Positions 1 to 8,551 of a stretch of DNA of 32,849 nt are shown in pieces. Source of the DNA: Cyclobacteriaceae bacterium (GTDB taxonomy: Bacteria; Bacteroidota; Bacteroidia; Cytophagales; Cyclobacteriaceae); the NCBI GenBank assembly GCA_025455015.1, contig JALONI010000029.1, forward strand, positions 1 to 32,849. Direction: 5' to 3'. Each line of letters starts with the position of its first letter. Within the stretch, counting starts at the first letter, position 1. Position numbers and translations under genes: made by a program. The notes under the pieces are model-generated. The model saw only the letters and a list, made by a program, of their open reading frames with translations. It was not told the DNA's origin and did no database searches.

Positions 1-162
1 CTTTCCTGGACGATGATTTTCGGTTTGATATTCGGCACGTTTTTGACCTTGTTTCTGGTGCCCGTTATGTACTTGATGACGGCCCGCCTGAAAGAGCGTC
101 TGTTCAAACCCAAAGCCGTGGAAGCCGAGCAACCGGCCGGCACTGCGTTGGGAAGTATCTAA
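1..162 (+). CDS. RND-family efflux transporter, C-terminal end (partial)
   Basis: Only the last 53 residues are present; the frame is open from base 1 to TAA at 160-162. The visible part is a hydrophobic helix of the form GLIFGTFLTLFLVPVMY followed by a basic and then Ala/Glu-rich tail. This is the final transmembrane helix and cytoplasmic tail typical of AcrB/HAE1-type RND inner-membrane efflux pumps, which use the proton gradient to export drugs, metals or lipids through a periplasmic adaptor and an outer-membrane channel. The rest of the gene and probably its adaptor lie to the left of the window. A strong terminator follows 20 bases after the stop, so this is the last gene of its transcript. 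The substrate cannot be told from this fragment. Confidence 0.8.
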   Translation, partial: LSWTMIFGLIFGTFLTLFLVPVMYLMTARLKERLFKPKAVEAEQPAGTALGSI

Positions 163-181
163 CCTTGGCAATAAACCATGG

Positions 182-220
182 GGAAAGTCGTCTGTTAACG
201 CAAGACGACTTTCCTTTTTT
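182..220 (+). terminator. Rho-independent terminator of the RND efflux gene
   Basis: A perfect 12-bp inverted repeat (GGAAAGTCGTCT at 182-193, AGACGACTTTCC at 203-214) with a 9-base loop is followed directly by six T at 215-220. The T run ends exactly at the ATG of the next gene (221), which is unusually close. Confidence 0.9.
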
Positions 221-1471
221 ATGTTAGCCCGTATGACCACACTTGCAATCGTGTTCACCGTCCTGTTGGTGGTGGATGTGTATCTTTTTCAGGCGGTACT
301 CACCGTCACCAAAAGCCTCTCTTCGGGGTGGCAACTGACGTGGCGCGCGCTTTATTGGCTGCCCACCGTTTTTACGTTGGTGGTGTTGTTGTGGTGGACA
401 CTGGCCGACCCTTACGCCATCAACGCCAATGTGCGCAACTGGTTGATATCCGGGGTTTTTGGAATTTACATCTCCAAGGTTGTGGGGTTATTGTTTGTAC
501 TGGCGGACGACTTCACGCGGCTGTTCCGATGGGTGGCCCGGCAATTTGAGGGCAAGGCGGCTGGCGGCCTTCCGGGTGAGGCCATTTCGCGATCAGAGTT
601 TTTGTCGAAAACCGCATTGGTAGCCACGGCTGTTCCGTTTGGCGCCATGGCGTGGGGCATTTTGAGCGGTGCGCACGACTATCGCATCCGCAAGGTGGTG
701 GTTACGCTCCCCCATCTGCCAAAGGAGTTTGACGGCCTGCGGCTGGTTCATTTGAGTGACATCCACAGCGGCAGCTTCTGGAATAAGACGGCCGTAACAG
801 GAGGTGTGGAGATGGTGCGGCAGCAAAAACCCGATCTGATTTTTTTCACCGGGGATTTGGTTAACAACGAATCGAGCGAAGTGCGCGACTATATCGATGT
901 GTTCAGACACCTGAAAGCTCCGTTGGGTGTGTATTCCGTTACCGGAAACCACGACTATGGCGACTACAAATCGTGGAATACCAAGGAGGAAAAGAAACAA
1001 AACTTTGCGGACCTGATAGAGGCGCATCGGCTGTTGGGTTTCGATTTGCTCCTGAACGAAAATCGCATCATCACCGAGGGGGCTGCCCGGCTGGCCATCT
1101 TGGGCAATGAAAACTGGGGTGCGGGCCGGTTTTCTAAATACGGCAAGCTGCCGGAGGCGCATCGCGGCACAGAGGAAGCAGCCGTGAAGTTGCTGCTCTC
1201 ACATGACCCCAGTCATTGGGATGCCGAAGTACGCCCCGCGTTCTCGGATATTGATATTACGTTTGCGGGCCACACCCATGGCTTTCAGTTCGGTGTGGAG
1301 TGGGGCAACATTAAGTGGAGTCCTTCGCAATACGCGTACAAGCAATGGGCAGGGCTGTACACCGAAGGGCGCCAGCATCTGTACGTGAACAGGGGCTTTG
1401 GCTACCTTGGGTACCCCGGCCGGGTGGGCATGCCACCCGAAATAACCGTGATGGAACTGAAGCGCGCTTAG
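221..1471 (+). CDS. Membrane-anchored metallophosphoesterase (YkuE/YaeI-like)
   Basis: A 416-residue protein. The N-terminal ~150 residues hold about four hydrophobic segments (roughly 5-30, 43-62, 74-95, 130-150). A calcineurin-like phosphoesterase domain covers ~170-410, with the expected metal ligands in order: D180 and H182 (LSDIH), D212 (TGDLVNN), N243-H244 (TGNHD), H328 (LLSHDP) and H351/H353 (GHTHG). Family members hydrolyse phosphoesters or pyrophosphate bonds, some on lipids such as UDP-diacylglucosamine; the substrate here is unknown. The predicted topology puts the catalytic domain after the last membrane segment. The first ATG directly abuts the T run of the preceding terminator and has no visible ribosome-binding site; ATG at 233 is an alternative start. 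The 3' end overlaps the convergent DUF3999 gene by 4 bases. Confidence 0.85.
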   Translation: MLARMTTLAIVFTVLLVVDVYLFQAVLTVTKSLSSGWQLTWRALYWLPTVFTLVVLLWWTLADPYAINANVRNWLISGVFGIYISKVVGLLFVLADDFTRLFRWVARQFEGKAAGGLPGEAISRSEFLSKTALVATAVPFGAMAWGILSGAHDYRIRKVVVTLPHLPKEFDGLRLVHLSDIHSGSFWNKTAVTGGVEMVRQQKPDLIFFTGDLVNNESSEVRDYIDVFRHLKAPLGVYSVTGNHDYGDYKSWNTKEEKKQNFADLIEAHRLLGFDLLLNENRIITEGAARLAILGNENWGAGRFSKYGKLPEAHRGTEEAAVKLLLSHDPSHWDAEVRPAFSDIDITFAGHTHGFQFGVEWGNIKWSPSQYAYKQWAGLYTEGRQHLYVNRGFGYLGYPGRVGMPPEITVMELKRA

Positions 1472-2670
1472 GCCTTGCGCAACAGGCGAACGGTGAAGTA
1501 ACCCAACAGCGTAGCAACCGCCAGCAAAATACCCCACAGCCAGCGCGGGTTCTGAAACCACGGACGCGCAGCTTGCTGTTGTTCCTTTTTGAGTTCTTCG
1601 GCCGGCCCGGCTTGCAATACAGGTATGTCTGCCGGTAGTTCTCGTTCGAAGTGCGACACATCGTACTGCGGGGCTCTCAGCGAACGATTCCCATACATGA
1701 TTCGGTAATCGCCCGGGGGCAGATAGGCGATCGCGCGCACGCGCGGAGACCAAAACGTGACGGACCGCACCGCAAGGGGTGGATTGTCATCGTTGTACAC
1801 GGTGAGTTGAAGCATGTGGCACAAGGTAGGCGCAAGGTGTACGGTGTCGGTTTGATAGGATGTCATCACCCCCGTGTGCAGCGGCTCAGTGTAGTAGATC
1901 CATCCCTGCTCCGTTTGGCTGCTGTCGGTCACGCGCTCCAGCCGATAGGTGCGATAGAATTTTTGACCCGGGGGGGCGGCAATGGCAAACTTCGAAACCA
2001 AGGACGGTGCGCCCAAGTTGATTTTTGCTACGCTTTGCTTTTGATTCGTTTTAAGTGCGATGGGTGCGGTGAAGTTCGTGTAGTGCCCGCGGTTTTTTTC
2101 CTGCCAAACAAATGACACCTCCTTCAATGTTAAGGGCTTGTCTGCGGCAATGGCAAAACGCAGGTAGTCGAATCGCGACCAAGGCCATTCTACCTGGGTG
2201 GAGCGATACGAAATAGCCTGCTCTGAAATAGACAAGATTCGTTTGTCGCGGGTCAGTTGAAACCAGTCTTTTTCATCGTGGCTGCCTTCCACGGTCACAC
2301 GCGCATCCCAGTTCTCTTCGTCAAACGATAGAAAGGCCCGGTTTACGGGTTGGTCGCGCGCCAGTTTGACGGTAAAAAAAAGAACCCCGTTTTTCCGTGA
2401 GATGTTCACAGGGCGAAGCGTGACATAATCGGTGGCGGGCGCATCGTCATCGACCTTGATCAGGTAAGGGATGTCGGTGCTGTCGCGGTCAGATAGGCGT
2501 ATCCGCAAATCGGAAAAGTCTGCCGGGAGGTGCGCCAACATATCGGGCACTAAGGAAATGGCGTACCAACCCACGCTGTCGACACGCGGAAGGGAGTGCT
2601 GATACGTGAACTGGCCGTGTGCCGGACGTAAAAACAAAAGAAATGCCACTGCCCACAGGCCGGTTTTCAT
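1468..2670 (-). CDS. DUF3999 family envelope protein
   Basis: A 400-residue protein with a signal peptide (residues 1-19, ending AHG before Q20), a long beta-rich extracytoplasmic region, and one C-terminal transmembrane helix (~375-396) followed by a short basic tail. This layout matches DUF3999, an uncharacterised family commonly found next to DUF2339, as here. The body contains discoidin-like stretches (for example the WDARVTVEGSHD region), suggesting carbohydrate or protein binding, but that is inference. Its ATG overlaps the stop of the upstream DUF2339 gene by 4 bases (ATGA), so the two are almost certainly translated together and probably form one membrane complex. No catalytic motif was recognised. 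Confidence 0.8.
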   Translation of the reverse strand: MKTGLWAVAFLLFLRPAHGQFTYQHSLPRVDSVGWYAISLVPDMLAHLPADFSDLRIRLSDRDSTDIPYLIKVDDDAPATDYVTLRPVNISRKNGVLFFTVKLARDQPVNRAFLSFDEENWDARVTVEGSHDEKDWFQLTRDKRILSISEQAISYRSTQVEWPWSRFDYLRFAIAADKPLTLKEVSFVWQEKNRGHYTNFTAPIALKTNQKQSVAKINLGAPSLVSKFAIAAPPGQKFYRTYRLERVTDSSQTEQGWIYYTEPLHTGVMTSYQTDTVHLAPTLCHMLQLTVYNDDNPPLAVRSVTFWSPRVRAIAYLPPGDYRIMYGNRSLRAPQYDVSHFERELPADIPVLQAGPAEELKKEQQQAARPWFQNPRWLWGILLAVATLLGYFTVRLLRKA

Positions 2671-5006
2671 AAGCCGTTTTGGTTTTCGTGTGTGGTGTCG
2701 CGGGCCGCCCGCTTCCGCTTGTTGTAGATAAACGAAGCTAACAGCAGAAGTATGCCCATGATCATCAAGACGATCGTTTTGGCAATCGTGCCCATCTCTG
2801 ACATGTCATAAAAGAACAACTTCAAAAGCGTGATGCCAAACAGTGCGATGCCCGCGATGCGCAGATACGATTGGTTTTTGGCAAAGCCCCAGATGATCAG
2901 GTAAAGAGCATAGCTTCCCCAGAGGATACTCAGTGCCAGTTTAAATCCATTGGGGTTCCCGTTTAATGCCAGCAGCGAAAGCAACTCGCTGCTGAGCAAA
3001 GTAAGAATCGTAAAATGACAAAACAGCCGTTCCCATTGCCTGAACCCAGGCCCGTTGCTCTCGCGCATGGCCAACCAATAGTTGACAAGCAGCCCCCCGG
3101 CTACAAAGACGTAACACACGTAGCGGATGGCTACATTCCAGAAACTGGACGAATAAAAGCGGTCAGCGGGTGCGAGATAAGAAAACCGCAACGCCTCCAG
3201 TGCATGGAGGCCGGCTGACAAAAACAGAAGCACGATAAACGCCAAAATGCCAAAGACGATCCGGTTGAGAAGCGGTGTGGCGACCCAAAACCGATGGGCT
3301 AGATAGACCAAAACGCCAAAAAACAAAATGGAGTAATTCAGCAGCCACACGGTGCGAAACGAAGTCCAGTCGGGGTTGTAGGTCATGCCCCCGTTGGGGT
3401 CGCGGATGGCGCTGGCCTGGAAGAGATTTGAAAAGTGCAGCGCGACTTCCTGATAGAATGTGACATATAACACCAGTACAGCCGTGGCCGGCACGAGGTA
3501 GTGAATCACGGGTAGCACGGCCGTGAGTAATTTGGGCCCGGTGGGTACAGGCGTACGGTTTCCGCTCCAGAAAAAAAATGCAAAAGCCCCGGCCACCAGC
3601 AACGAAGTCAGGAAATAGATGTTGAGCACCGGGGTGAGCGGCACCTGAGCGATATCTTCCCCTCCATACCCTACCACATAGCGGAAGCTAAGTGCTTGCC
3701 AGTCGTGTAGCAAGCTCAAAAACGAAAGTCCAAGCAAGGGATAAGACAACAGTTCGTAGGTGGTGAATTTTTTCTGGCGTCCGACCCAAAACAGCACGCA
3801 GGCCTCCAATGCCCAAATGAGGGTTACCCAGTTGCCTTCCAATTGTACCGGCACGGCCAACGTCAGGAATGCCAATACCAGCCCCGCCACAAAGTAGAAG
3901 GTATCTTTGGACTCGCGTAAGCGTGTGTACACAAAGACGCCCACCGCGAAGTGGACTACGGCATTGAACACGGTAAAAATACCGAGGTATGATTCGCCCC
4001 CCGGATATTCGTTGACGATCGCATAGCCCGATCCATAATAGATGAAACAGTTGATCAGCACCAGCGCCACATCGGCCACCTTCAAGGTTACCCGGTTGAG
4101 CAGCTTGCCCACCAAAAAAGCGATGTAGAAAAGGAGGAAGAAGAGCGTGGCAAATCCCAGGCTCAGCCAGAGATGCTCGGTTTGGTCATAGCCACCCACC
4201 ATCCAACTTCCAAAAATGATCCACGTAAGGGCAAACGCGAGTCCGAACAACACACGCCACGTACGCTGGAAGGAGATGACGAGAATACCCATGTTGGTGA
4301 TGGCGATGTAGGAGAACAGCACCGCTACCCGCCCCGACCCATCGCTCAATAAAAAGGGTACCGCATACGCACCAATCAGACCGATGATGCCAATGACTTG
4401 CAAATTATACTGCATGGCCGCAAAAACGGTGAAAGCCGTGAAGCCGACCATGATGGCAAAAGCAACGGCCTGCGGTAGAAAGTGGTAGAAATCATAGGCC
4501 GCAAAAGTGATGAAGTAGAGCGTGGCCATGCCCCCGCTGAGCAGCACGGCACTAAACGCGTGATAGTCCTTCTTGAGTTTTAACGCAAGCACGAGTATGA
4601 TAGCACCGGCCAGGTAGCCTAAAATGATCCGCGTGAGCGGATTGAGCATCTCGTGGTCAATGGCATACTTTACGCCAAAGCTAATGCCGATCACAAGCAC
4701 GGCAATGCCAATTTTGTTTAGCAGGTTTGTGCCGATGAAATCTTCCCACGCGCCTTTTTCTCGTGGCGCAGGGCGGGGCGGCCGCGCGGTGGGGGCGGCC
4801 GTTCTTTCGGCTACGGGTTGGTTGGCCGCGGGCACGTTGGGGTGGGGGGCTACCACCGATAGTTTTGTATCGATCACCTCCGGCTGTTTTTCGTTCTTAA
4901 GGTCAGCGATGACTTGGCGCAAGTGCTGAATCTCCGTGGCCAGCTGTTGCTGCTGGCGCGAAAGCTCACGGAGGCGATTTTCTAACTCGTGGAATGACGG
5001 ACTCAC
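2667..5006 (-). CDS. DUF2339 family polytopic membrane protein
   Basis: A large inner-membrane protein of about 779 residues. It opens with a short coiled-coil segment (Glu/Gln/Leu-rich, ELENRLRELSRQQQQL) and a Pro/Ala/Arg-rich linker, followed by some twenty or more hydrophobic helices to a basic C-terminus. This is the architecture of DUF2339, whose function is unknown. I place the start at the GTG at 5006. A longer frame opens with GTG at 5042, but a good Bacteroidota promoter (-33 TTG at 5053-5051, -7 TATTTTTG at 5032-5025) lies inside that extension and would start the mRNA near 5019. No ATG exists near the N-terminus. It is paired with the DUF3999 gene downstream and is divergent from the hydroxyproline operon. 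Confidence 0.82.
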   Translation of the reverse strand: MSPSFHELENRLRELSRQQQQLATEIQHLRQVIADLKNEKQPEVIDTKLSVVAPHPNVPAANQPVAERTAAPTARPPRPAPREKGAWEDFIGTNLLNKIGIAVLVIGISFGVKYAIDHEMLNPLTRIILGYLAGAIILVLALKLKKDYHAFSAVLLSGGMATLYFITFAAYDFYHFLPQAVAFAIMVGFTAFTVFAAMQYNLQVIGIIGLIGAYAVPFLLSDGSGRVAVLFSYIAITNMGILVISFQRTWRVLFGLAFALTWIIFGSWMVGGYDQTEHLWLSLGFATLFFLLFYIAFLVGKLLNRVTLKVADVALVLINCFIYYGSGYAIVNEYPGGESYLGIFTVFNAVVHFAVGVFVYTRLRESKDTFYFVAGLVLAFLTLAVPVQLEGNWVTLIWALEACVLFWVGRQKKFTTYELLSYPLLGLSFLSLLHDWQALSFRYVVGYGGEDIAQVPLTPVLNIYFLTSLLVAGAFAFFFWSGNRTPVPTGPKLLTAVLPVIHYLVPATAVLVLYVTFYQEVALHFSNLFQASAIRDPNGGMTYNPDWTSFRTVWLLNYSILFFGVLVYLAHRFWVATPLLNRIVFGILAFIVLLFLSAGLHALEALRFSYLAPADRFYSSSFWNVAIRYVCYVFVAGGLLVNYWLAMRESNGPGFRQWERLFCHFTILTLLSSELLSLLALNGNPNGFKLALSILWGSYALYLIIWGFAKNQSYLRIAGIALFGITLLKLFFYDMSEMGTIAKTIVLMIMGILLLLASFIYNKRKRAARDTTHENQNGL

Positions 5007-5024
5007 AAGGGGGGTAGGTTTGGT

Positions 5025-5053
5025 CAAAAATACGACAATCACGCGATTTGCAA
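5025..5053 (-). promoter_or_regulatory. Promoter of the DUF2339-DUF3999 operon
   Basis: On the minus strand, TTG (5053-5051), an 18-base spacer and TATTTTTG (5032-5025) match the Bacteroidota primary-sigma consensus TTG-N(17-23)-TAnnTTTG. The transcript would start about 5019, leaving a short leader before the GTG at 5006. Confidence 0.55.
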
Positions 5054-5081
5054 CGGTACTGGTTTATCGCTGGCCCATCCG

Positions 5082-5089
5082 TATCTTTG
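5082..5089 (+). promoter_or_regulatory. -7 element of the hydroxyproline operon promoter
   Basis: TATCTTTG is a perfect match to TAnnTTTG and ends 16 bases before the ATG at 5106. No clear TTG lies at the usual distance upstream, so the promoter may be activator-dependent. It sits back to back with the DUF2339 promoter in a 99-base interval between start codons. Confidence 0.5.
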
Positions 5090-5105
5090 GTTTTTCGACA
5101 CCCCT

Positions 5106-6044
5106 ATGAGACCTCGTTGGCAAGGTATCTATCCGGCCCTCACCACTAAGTTTACCCAAGACGATAAGCTTGACCTTGATCTGTTTGAAAAAAATCTTCG
5201 CGCCCAGTTGGAGGCTGGCATCGATGGCGTGATACTGGGCGGTACGTTGGGCGAAGCCAGCGTGCTGACAACGGACGAAAAGTTTACCCTCGTTCGGTTT
5301 GCGGTCGAAAAAGTGGCCGGCCGGGTACCGGTGGTGATGAACATTGCCGAAGGCAGTACCCGCGAGGCCGTAAAGCTCGCCCACGAAGCCGCGCAATGCG
5401 GAGCTAACGGGCTGATGATGCTGCCACCCATGCGTTACAAATCCGATCATCGTGAAACGGTAGCCTACTACAAAACCGTGGCAAATGCCACTGCATTGCC
5501 CCTCATGGTGTACAACAACCCGGTGGATTACAAAGTGGAAGTGACACTGGATATGTTTGCCGAACTGGCCGAGTGTTCCAACATCGAGGCGGTAAAGGAA
5601 TCGACTCGTGATGTGAGCAATGTCACCCGCATGGTCAACCGGTTTGGCGAGCGTTTCAAAATCCTGTGTGGCGTTGATACTCTGGCCATGGAAGAAACAA
5701 TGCTGGGGGCGCACGGCTGGGTGGCGGGACTTGTCTGTGCATTTCCGCGCGAAACCGTGACATTGTTTCAATTGACCAAGGCCGGAAAAATTCAGGAGGC
5801 CTTGGCCATTTACCGGTGGTTTCTTCCGCTCCTCGAACTGGACATCCATCCCAAATTAGTGCAGTATATCAAACTGGCCGAGCAGGAGGTGGGCCTTGGC
5901 TCGGAGTATGTGCGCGCCCCGCGACTGGCCTTGCAGGGCGAAGAACGCGAGCGTGTACAAGAAATCATTCGCAAAGGTATCGCACAACGGCCTAAACTAC
6001 CATCGGTCGCTGGTGTCGGGTCACTGGCGCCAAATGAACGGTAA
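5106..6044 (+). CDS. DapA-family 1-pyrroline-4-hydroxy-2-carboxylate deaminase (predicted)
   Basis: A 312-residue (beta/alpha)8 aldolase-superfamily protein of the dihydrodipicolinate synthase/N-acetylneuraminate lyase type. The Schiff-base lysine is K164 (AVKES) and the conserved tyrosine is Y136 (VYNNP); the substrate-carboxylate loop is GGTLGE (45-50). In this operon the best match of role is the deaminase that converts 1-pyrroline-4-hydroxy-2-carboxylate to 2-oxoglutarate semialdehyde plus ammonia, the third step of trans-4-hydroxy-L-proline breakdown. True DapA is less likely because the next three genes are hydroxyproline enzymes. It is the first gene of the operon, 22 bases before the aldehyde dehydrogenase. 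The C-terminal ~15 residues (after RPKLPS) extend beyond the usual family end. Confidence 0.85.
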   Translation: MRPRWQGIYPALTTKFTQDDKLDLDLFEKNLRAQLEAGIDGVILGGTLGEASVLTTDEKFTLVRFAVEKVAGRVPVVMNIAEGSTREAVKLAHEAAQCGANGLMMLPPMRYKSDHRETVAYYKTVANATALPLMVYNNPVDYKVEVTLDMFAELAECSNIEAVKESTRDVSNVTRMVNRFGERFKILCGVDTLAMEETMLGAHGWVAGLVCAFPRETVTLFQLTKAGKIQEALAIYRWFLPLLELDIHPKLVQYIKLAEQEVGLGSEYVRAPRLALQGEERERVQEIIRKGIAQRPKLPSVAGVGSLAPNER

Positions 6045-6066
6045 CCCGCCATGATCAATCAGCAGC

Positions 6067-7542
6067 ATGACAGACGCAACGCCAAATGAAATTGACCAGG
6101 CGCTAAAGGCCGCACAACTGGCGTTCTTGTCCTACAAGAATTTGTCAGGGAAAAAGAAGGCCGTGTTTCTTCGCGCTGTTGCGGATGAAATCGAGGCCCT
6201 TGGTCCTGAATTGGTGCAGACAGCTATGCGCGAGACCAACCTGCCCGAAGCCCGCATCATCAACGAACGAGGCCGCACCACCGGGCACTGCCGTATGTTT
6301 GCCGACCTGGTGGAGGAGGGCAGTTGGGTAGATACGCGCGTAGATACCGCCTTACCCCACCGCATGCCTGCGCCCAAGCCTGACCTTCGCAAGATGTTGG
6401 TGCCGATTGGACCTGTGGTTGTGTTCGGTGCCGCGAATTTTCCGCTCGCGTATTCCACAGCCGGAGGCGACACAATTTCCGCTCTGGCAGCCGGTTGCCC
6501 GGTGATCGTAAAAGCCCATCCCGCGCACGCGGGTACTTCTTCGCTGGTGGCCACCGCGGTAACGCAAGCCGCAGGGCGCACAGGAATGCCCAACGCGGTT
6601 TTTCAACACGTATTCGGGGCGAGCTTCGAGGTGGGCCAGGCGTTGGTAAAACATCCGCTTACCAAAGCGGTGGGCTTCACGGGTTCACTCGCGGGCGGCA
6701 AAGCACTGTTCGATTTGGCCAATCAGCGCCCCGAACCGATTCCGGTATTTGCCGAAATGAGCAGCATTAATCCGGTAGTGCTGCTGCCGCAATCACTGCA
6801 AACTGGTTTTGCCAAAACGGCTTTAGTGCTCGCTTCGTCCACTACGCTGGGCGTGGGACAGTTTTGTACTAACCCGGGTTTGATACTGGCGGTTGAAGGT
6901 GAAGGCCTCACTTCGTTTGTGGCTGCGTTGGCCGCTGAAATTAACAAGTCTGCGCCCGGCACGATGTTGCATCAAGGTATTGCCGACAATTACGCAACCC
7001 GTAGCAAGCGGACATTGACCCAGCAGGGTATCACCGTGGAAGCACAAGCAAACGAGGCGGGTGATGCAGCCCAGGGCCGGCCGATGATTGTATCGGTAGC
7101 TGCGAAAGAATTTTTGAAAAACCCGGTGTTGGCGGAGGAAGTGTTTGGACCCTTTTCAATGATTGTGAAGTGTGCCGATCGCCATGAGTTACATACGGTT
7201 GTTAATTTGCTGCACGGGCAGCTTACGTGTTCCGTCATAGGAAGCGACCAAGAGATTGCCGAATACGAGAGCATGATCAATGTACTGGTGGAAAAAGCCG
7301 GCCGACTGATTGTGAACGGTGTGCCCACCGGGGTAGAGGTGTGTCCCTCCATGAATCATGGCGGGCCATTCCCGGCCACTACCGATAGCCGGTTTACGGC
7401 TGTAGGCACGGATGCCATCAAACGGTTTGCACGGCCTGTGGCATTTCAAAACTTTCCGAATGCCTTGTTGCCGGATGAATTGAAAGATGGAAATCCGTTG
7501 GGGATTTGGAGGTTGGTTAATGGAGAGTTTGACAGAAAATGA
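6067..7542 (+). CDS. 2-Oxoglutarate semialdehyde dehydrogenase (2,5-dioxovalerate dehydrogenase)
   Basis: A 491-residue NAD(P)-dependent aldehyde dehydrogenase. Visible landmarks: the cofactor-site lysine K149 (VIVKAHPAH), the GFTGS turn (~204-208), the general base E230 (FAEMSS) and the catalytic cysteine C267 (GQFCTNPG). The AHPAH and EMSSINP signatures are those of the 2-oxoglutarate semialdehyde dehydrogenase branch rather than of succinate semialdehyde or betaine aldehyde enzymes. It oxidises 2-oxoglutarate semialdehyde to 2-oxoglutarate, the last step of the hydroxyproline pathway, feeding the TCA cycle. Its stop overlaps the ATG of the epimerase gene by 4 bases (ATGA), indicating coupled translation. 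Cofactor preference (NAD or NADP) cannot be read reliably. Confidence 0.88.
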   Translation: MTDATPNEIDQALKAAQLAFLSYKNLSGKKKAVFLRAVADEIEALGPELVQTAMRETNLPEARIINERGRTTGHCRMFADLVEEGSWVDTRVDTALPHRMPAPKPDLRKMLVPIGPVVVFGAANFPLAYSTAGGDTISALAAGCPVIVKAHPAHAGTSSLVATAVTQAAGRTGMPNAVFQHVFGASFEVGQALVKHPLTKAVGFTGSLAGGKALFDLANQRPEPIPVFAEMSSINPVVLLPQSLQTGFAKTALVLASSTTLGVGQFCTNPGLILAVEGEGLTSFVAALAAEINKSAPGTMLHQGIADNYATRSKRTLTQQGITVEAQANEAGDAAQGRPMIVSVAAKEFLKNPVLAEEVFGPFSMIVKCADRHELHTVVNLLHGQLTCSVIGSDQEIAEYESMINVLVEKAGRLIVNGVPTGVEVCPSMNHGGPFPATTDSRFTAVGTDAIKRFARPVAFQNFPNALLPDELKDGNPLGIWRLVNGEFDRK

Positions 7543-8540
7543 AAGGTACATTTCGTTGCATAGATGCTCACACCTGTGGTAATCCCGTGCGCGTGGTGGC
7601 TGAAGGCGGGCCCGACCTGAAGGGGGCTAACATGAGTGAAAGGCGCCAGCACTTTTTGCGCGAGTTCGACTGGATTCGAAAGGGACTCATGTTCGAACCG
7701 CGTGGTCATGACATGATGAGTGGCAGCATTTTGTACCCACCCGCTGATCCCCAAAATGATGTAGGCGTTCTGTTTATTGAGACCAGTGGCTGTTTGCCCA
7801 TGTGTGGCCACGGCACTATCGGTACCGTAACCATTGCCATTGAAGAAGGTCTGGTAAAGCCCAAAACACCCGGCATCCTGAATCTAGAAGTACCGGCCGG
7901 GTTGGTTCGGGTTGAGTATCGGCAGGAGGGCGGTAAAGCGAAGTCGGTGAAAATCCGGAATGTGAAAGCCTACCTGGCAGCCGAAGGAATCTTGGCTGAG
8001 TGTCCGCACCTCGGTGAACTGACGGTCGATGTTTCCTATGGCGGAAATTTCTACGCTATTGTCGATGTGCAAAAGAATTTTCCGGGCCTCGAGCATTTCA
8101 CAGCCGACCAATTGATTAGCTGGAGTCGTGCCCTTCGTGCCAACATCAACGTAAAGTACTCGTTCGTACATCCAGAAAATCCAACCATTCATGGTTGCAG
8201 CCACATTCTGTGGGCCGGACAGGTGATGGATCCAAAATCATCGGCTCGCAATGCGGTGTTTTATGGTGACAAGGCGATTGATCGCTCACCCTGCGGCACC
8301 GGCACTTCGGCCCGTATGGCACAATGGTTTTCCAAAGGCAAACTGCGGAAGGGAGAGGAGTTCATTCACGAAAGCATCATCGGAAGTAAGTTTATCGGCC
8401 GAATTGAGGAGGAGACACAACTGGCCGGGAAGCCCGCCATCGTGCCCAGCGTAGAGGGGTGGGCCCGGATTTACGGCCACAATACCATCACCATCGATCC
8501 GGACGATGACCCGTATGCGTACGGATTTCAAGTGATTTGA
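7539..8540 (+). CDS. 4-Hydroxyproline 2-epimerase (proline racemase family)
   Basis: A 333-residue proline-racemase-family enzyme. Both catalytic cysteines are present: C89 (LPMCGHGTIG) and C252 (RSPCGTGTSA). Two cysteines mark an epimerase/racemase; trans-3-hydroxyproline dehydratases have Thr at the second position. The enzyme inverts C2 of trans-4-hydroxy-L-proline to give cis-4-hydroxy-D-proline, the first catabolic step. The three flanking genes supply the remaining steps, which favours 4-hydroxyproline over proline as substrate. Length is normal for the family. ATG overlaps the previous stop by 4 bases, and the next start is 11 bases after this stop. Confidence 0.92.
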   Translation: MKGTFRCIDAHTCGNPVRVVAEGGPDLKGANMSERRQHFLREFDWIRKGLMFEPRGHDMMSGSILYPPADPQNDVGVLFIETSGCLPMCGHGTIGTVTIAIEEGLVKPKTPGILNLEVPAGLVRVEYRQEGGKAKSVKIRNVKAYLAAEGILAECPHLGELTVDVSYGGNFYAIVDVQKNFPGLEHFTADQLISWSRALRANINVKYSFVHPENPTIHGCSHILWAGQVMDPKSSARNAVFYGDKAIDRSPCGTGTSARMAQWFSKGKLRKGEEFIHESIIGSKFIGRIEEETQLAGKPAIVPSVEGWARIYGHNTITIDPDDDPYAYGFQVI

Positions 8541-8551
8541 AGGCTCCCTAT

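Noticed and set aside
5064-5849. A 261-codon minus-strand open frame opposite the DapA-family gene
   Set aside because: No domain, His/Gln/Phe-rich shadow composition; the DapA-family protein is well supported on the other strand.
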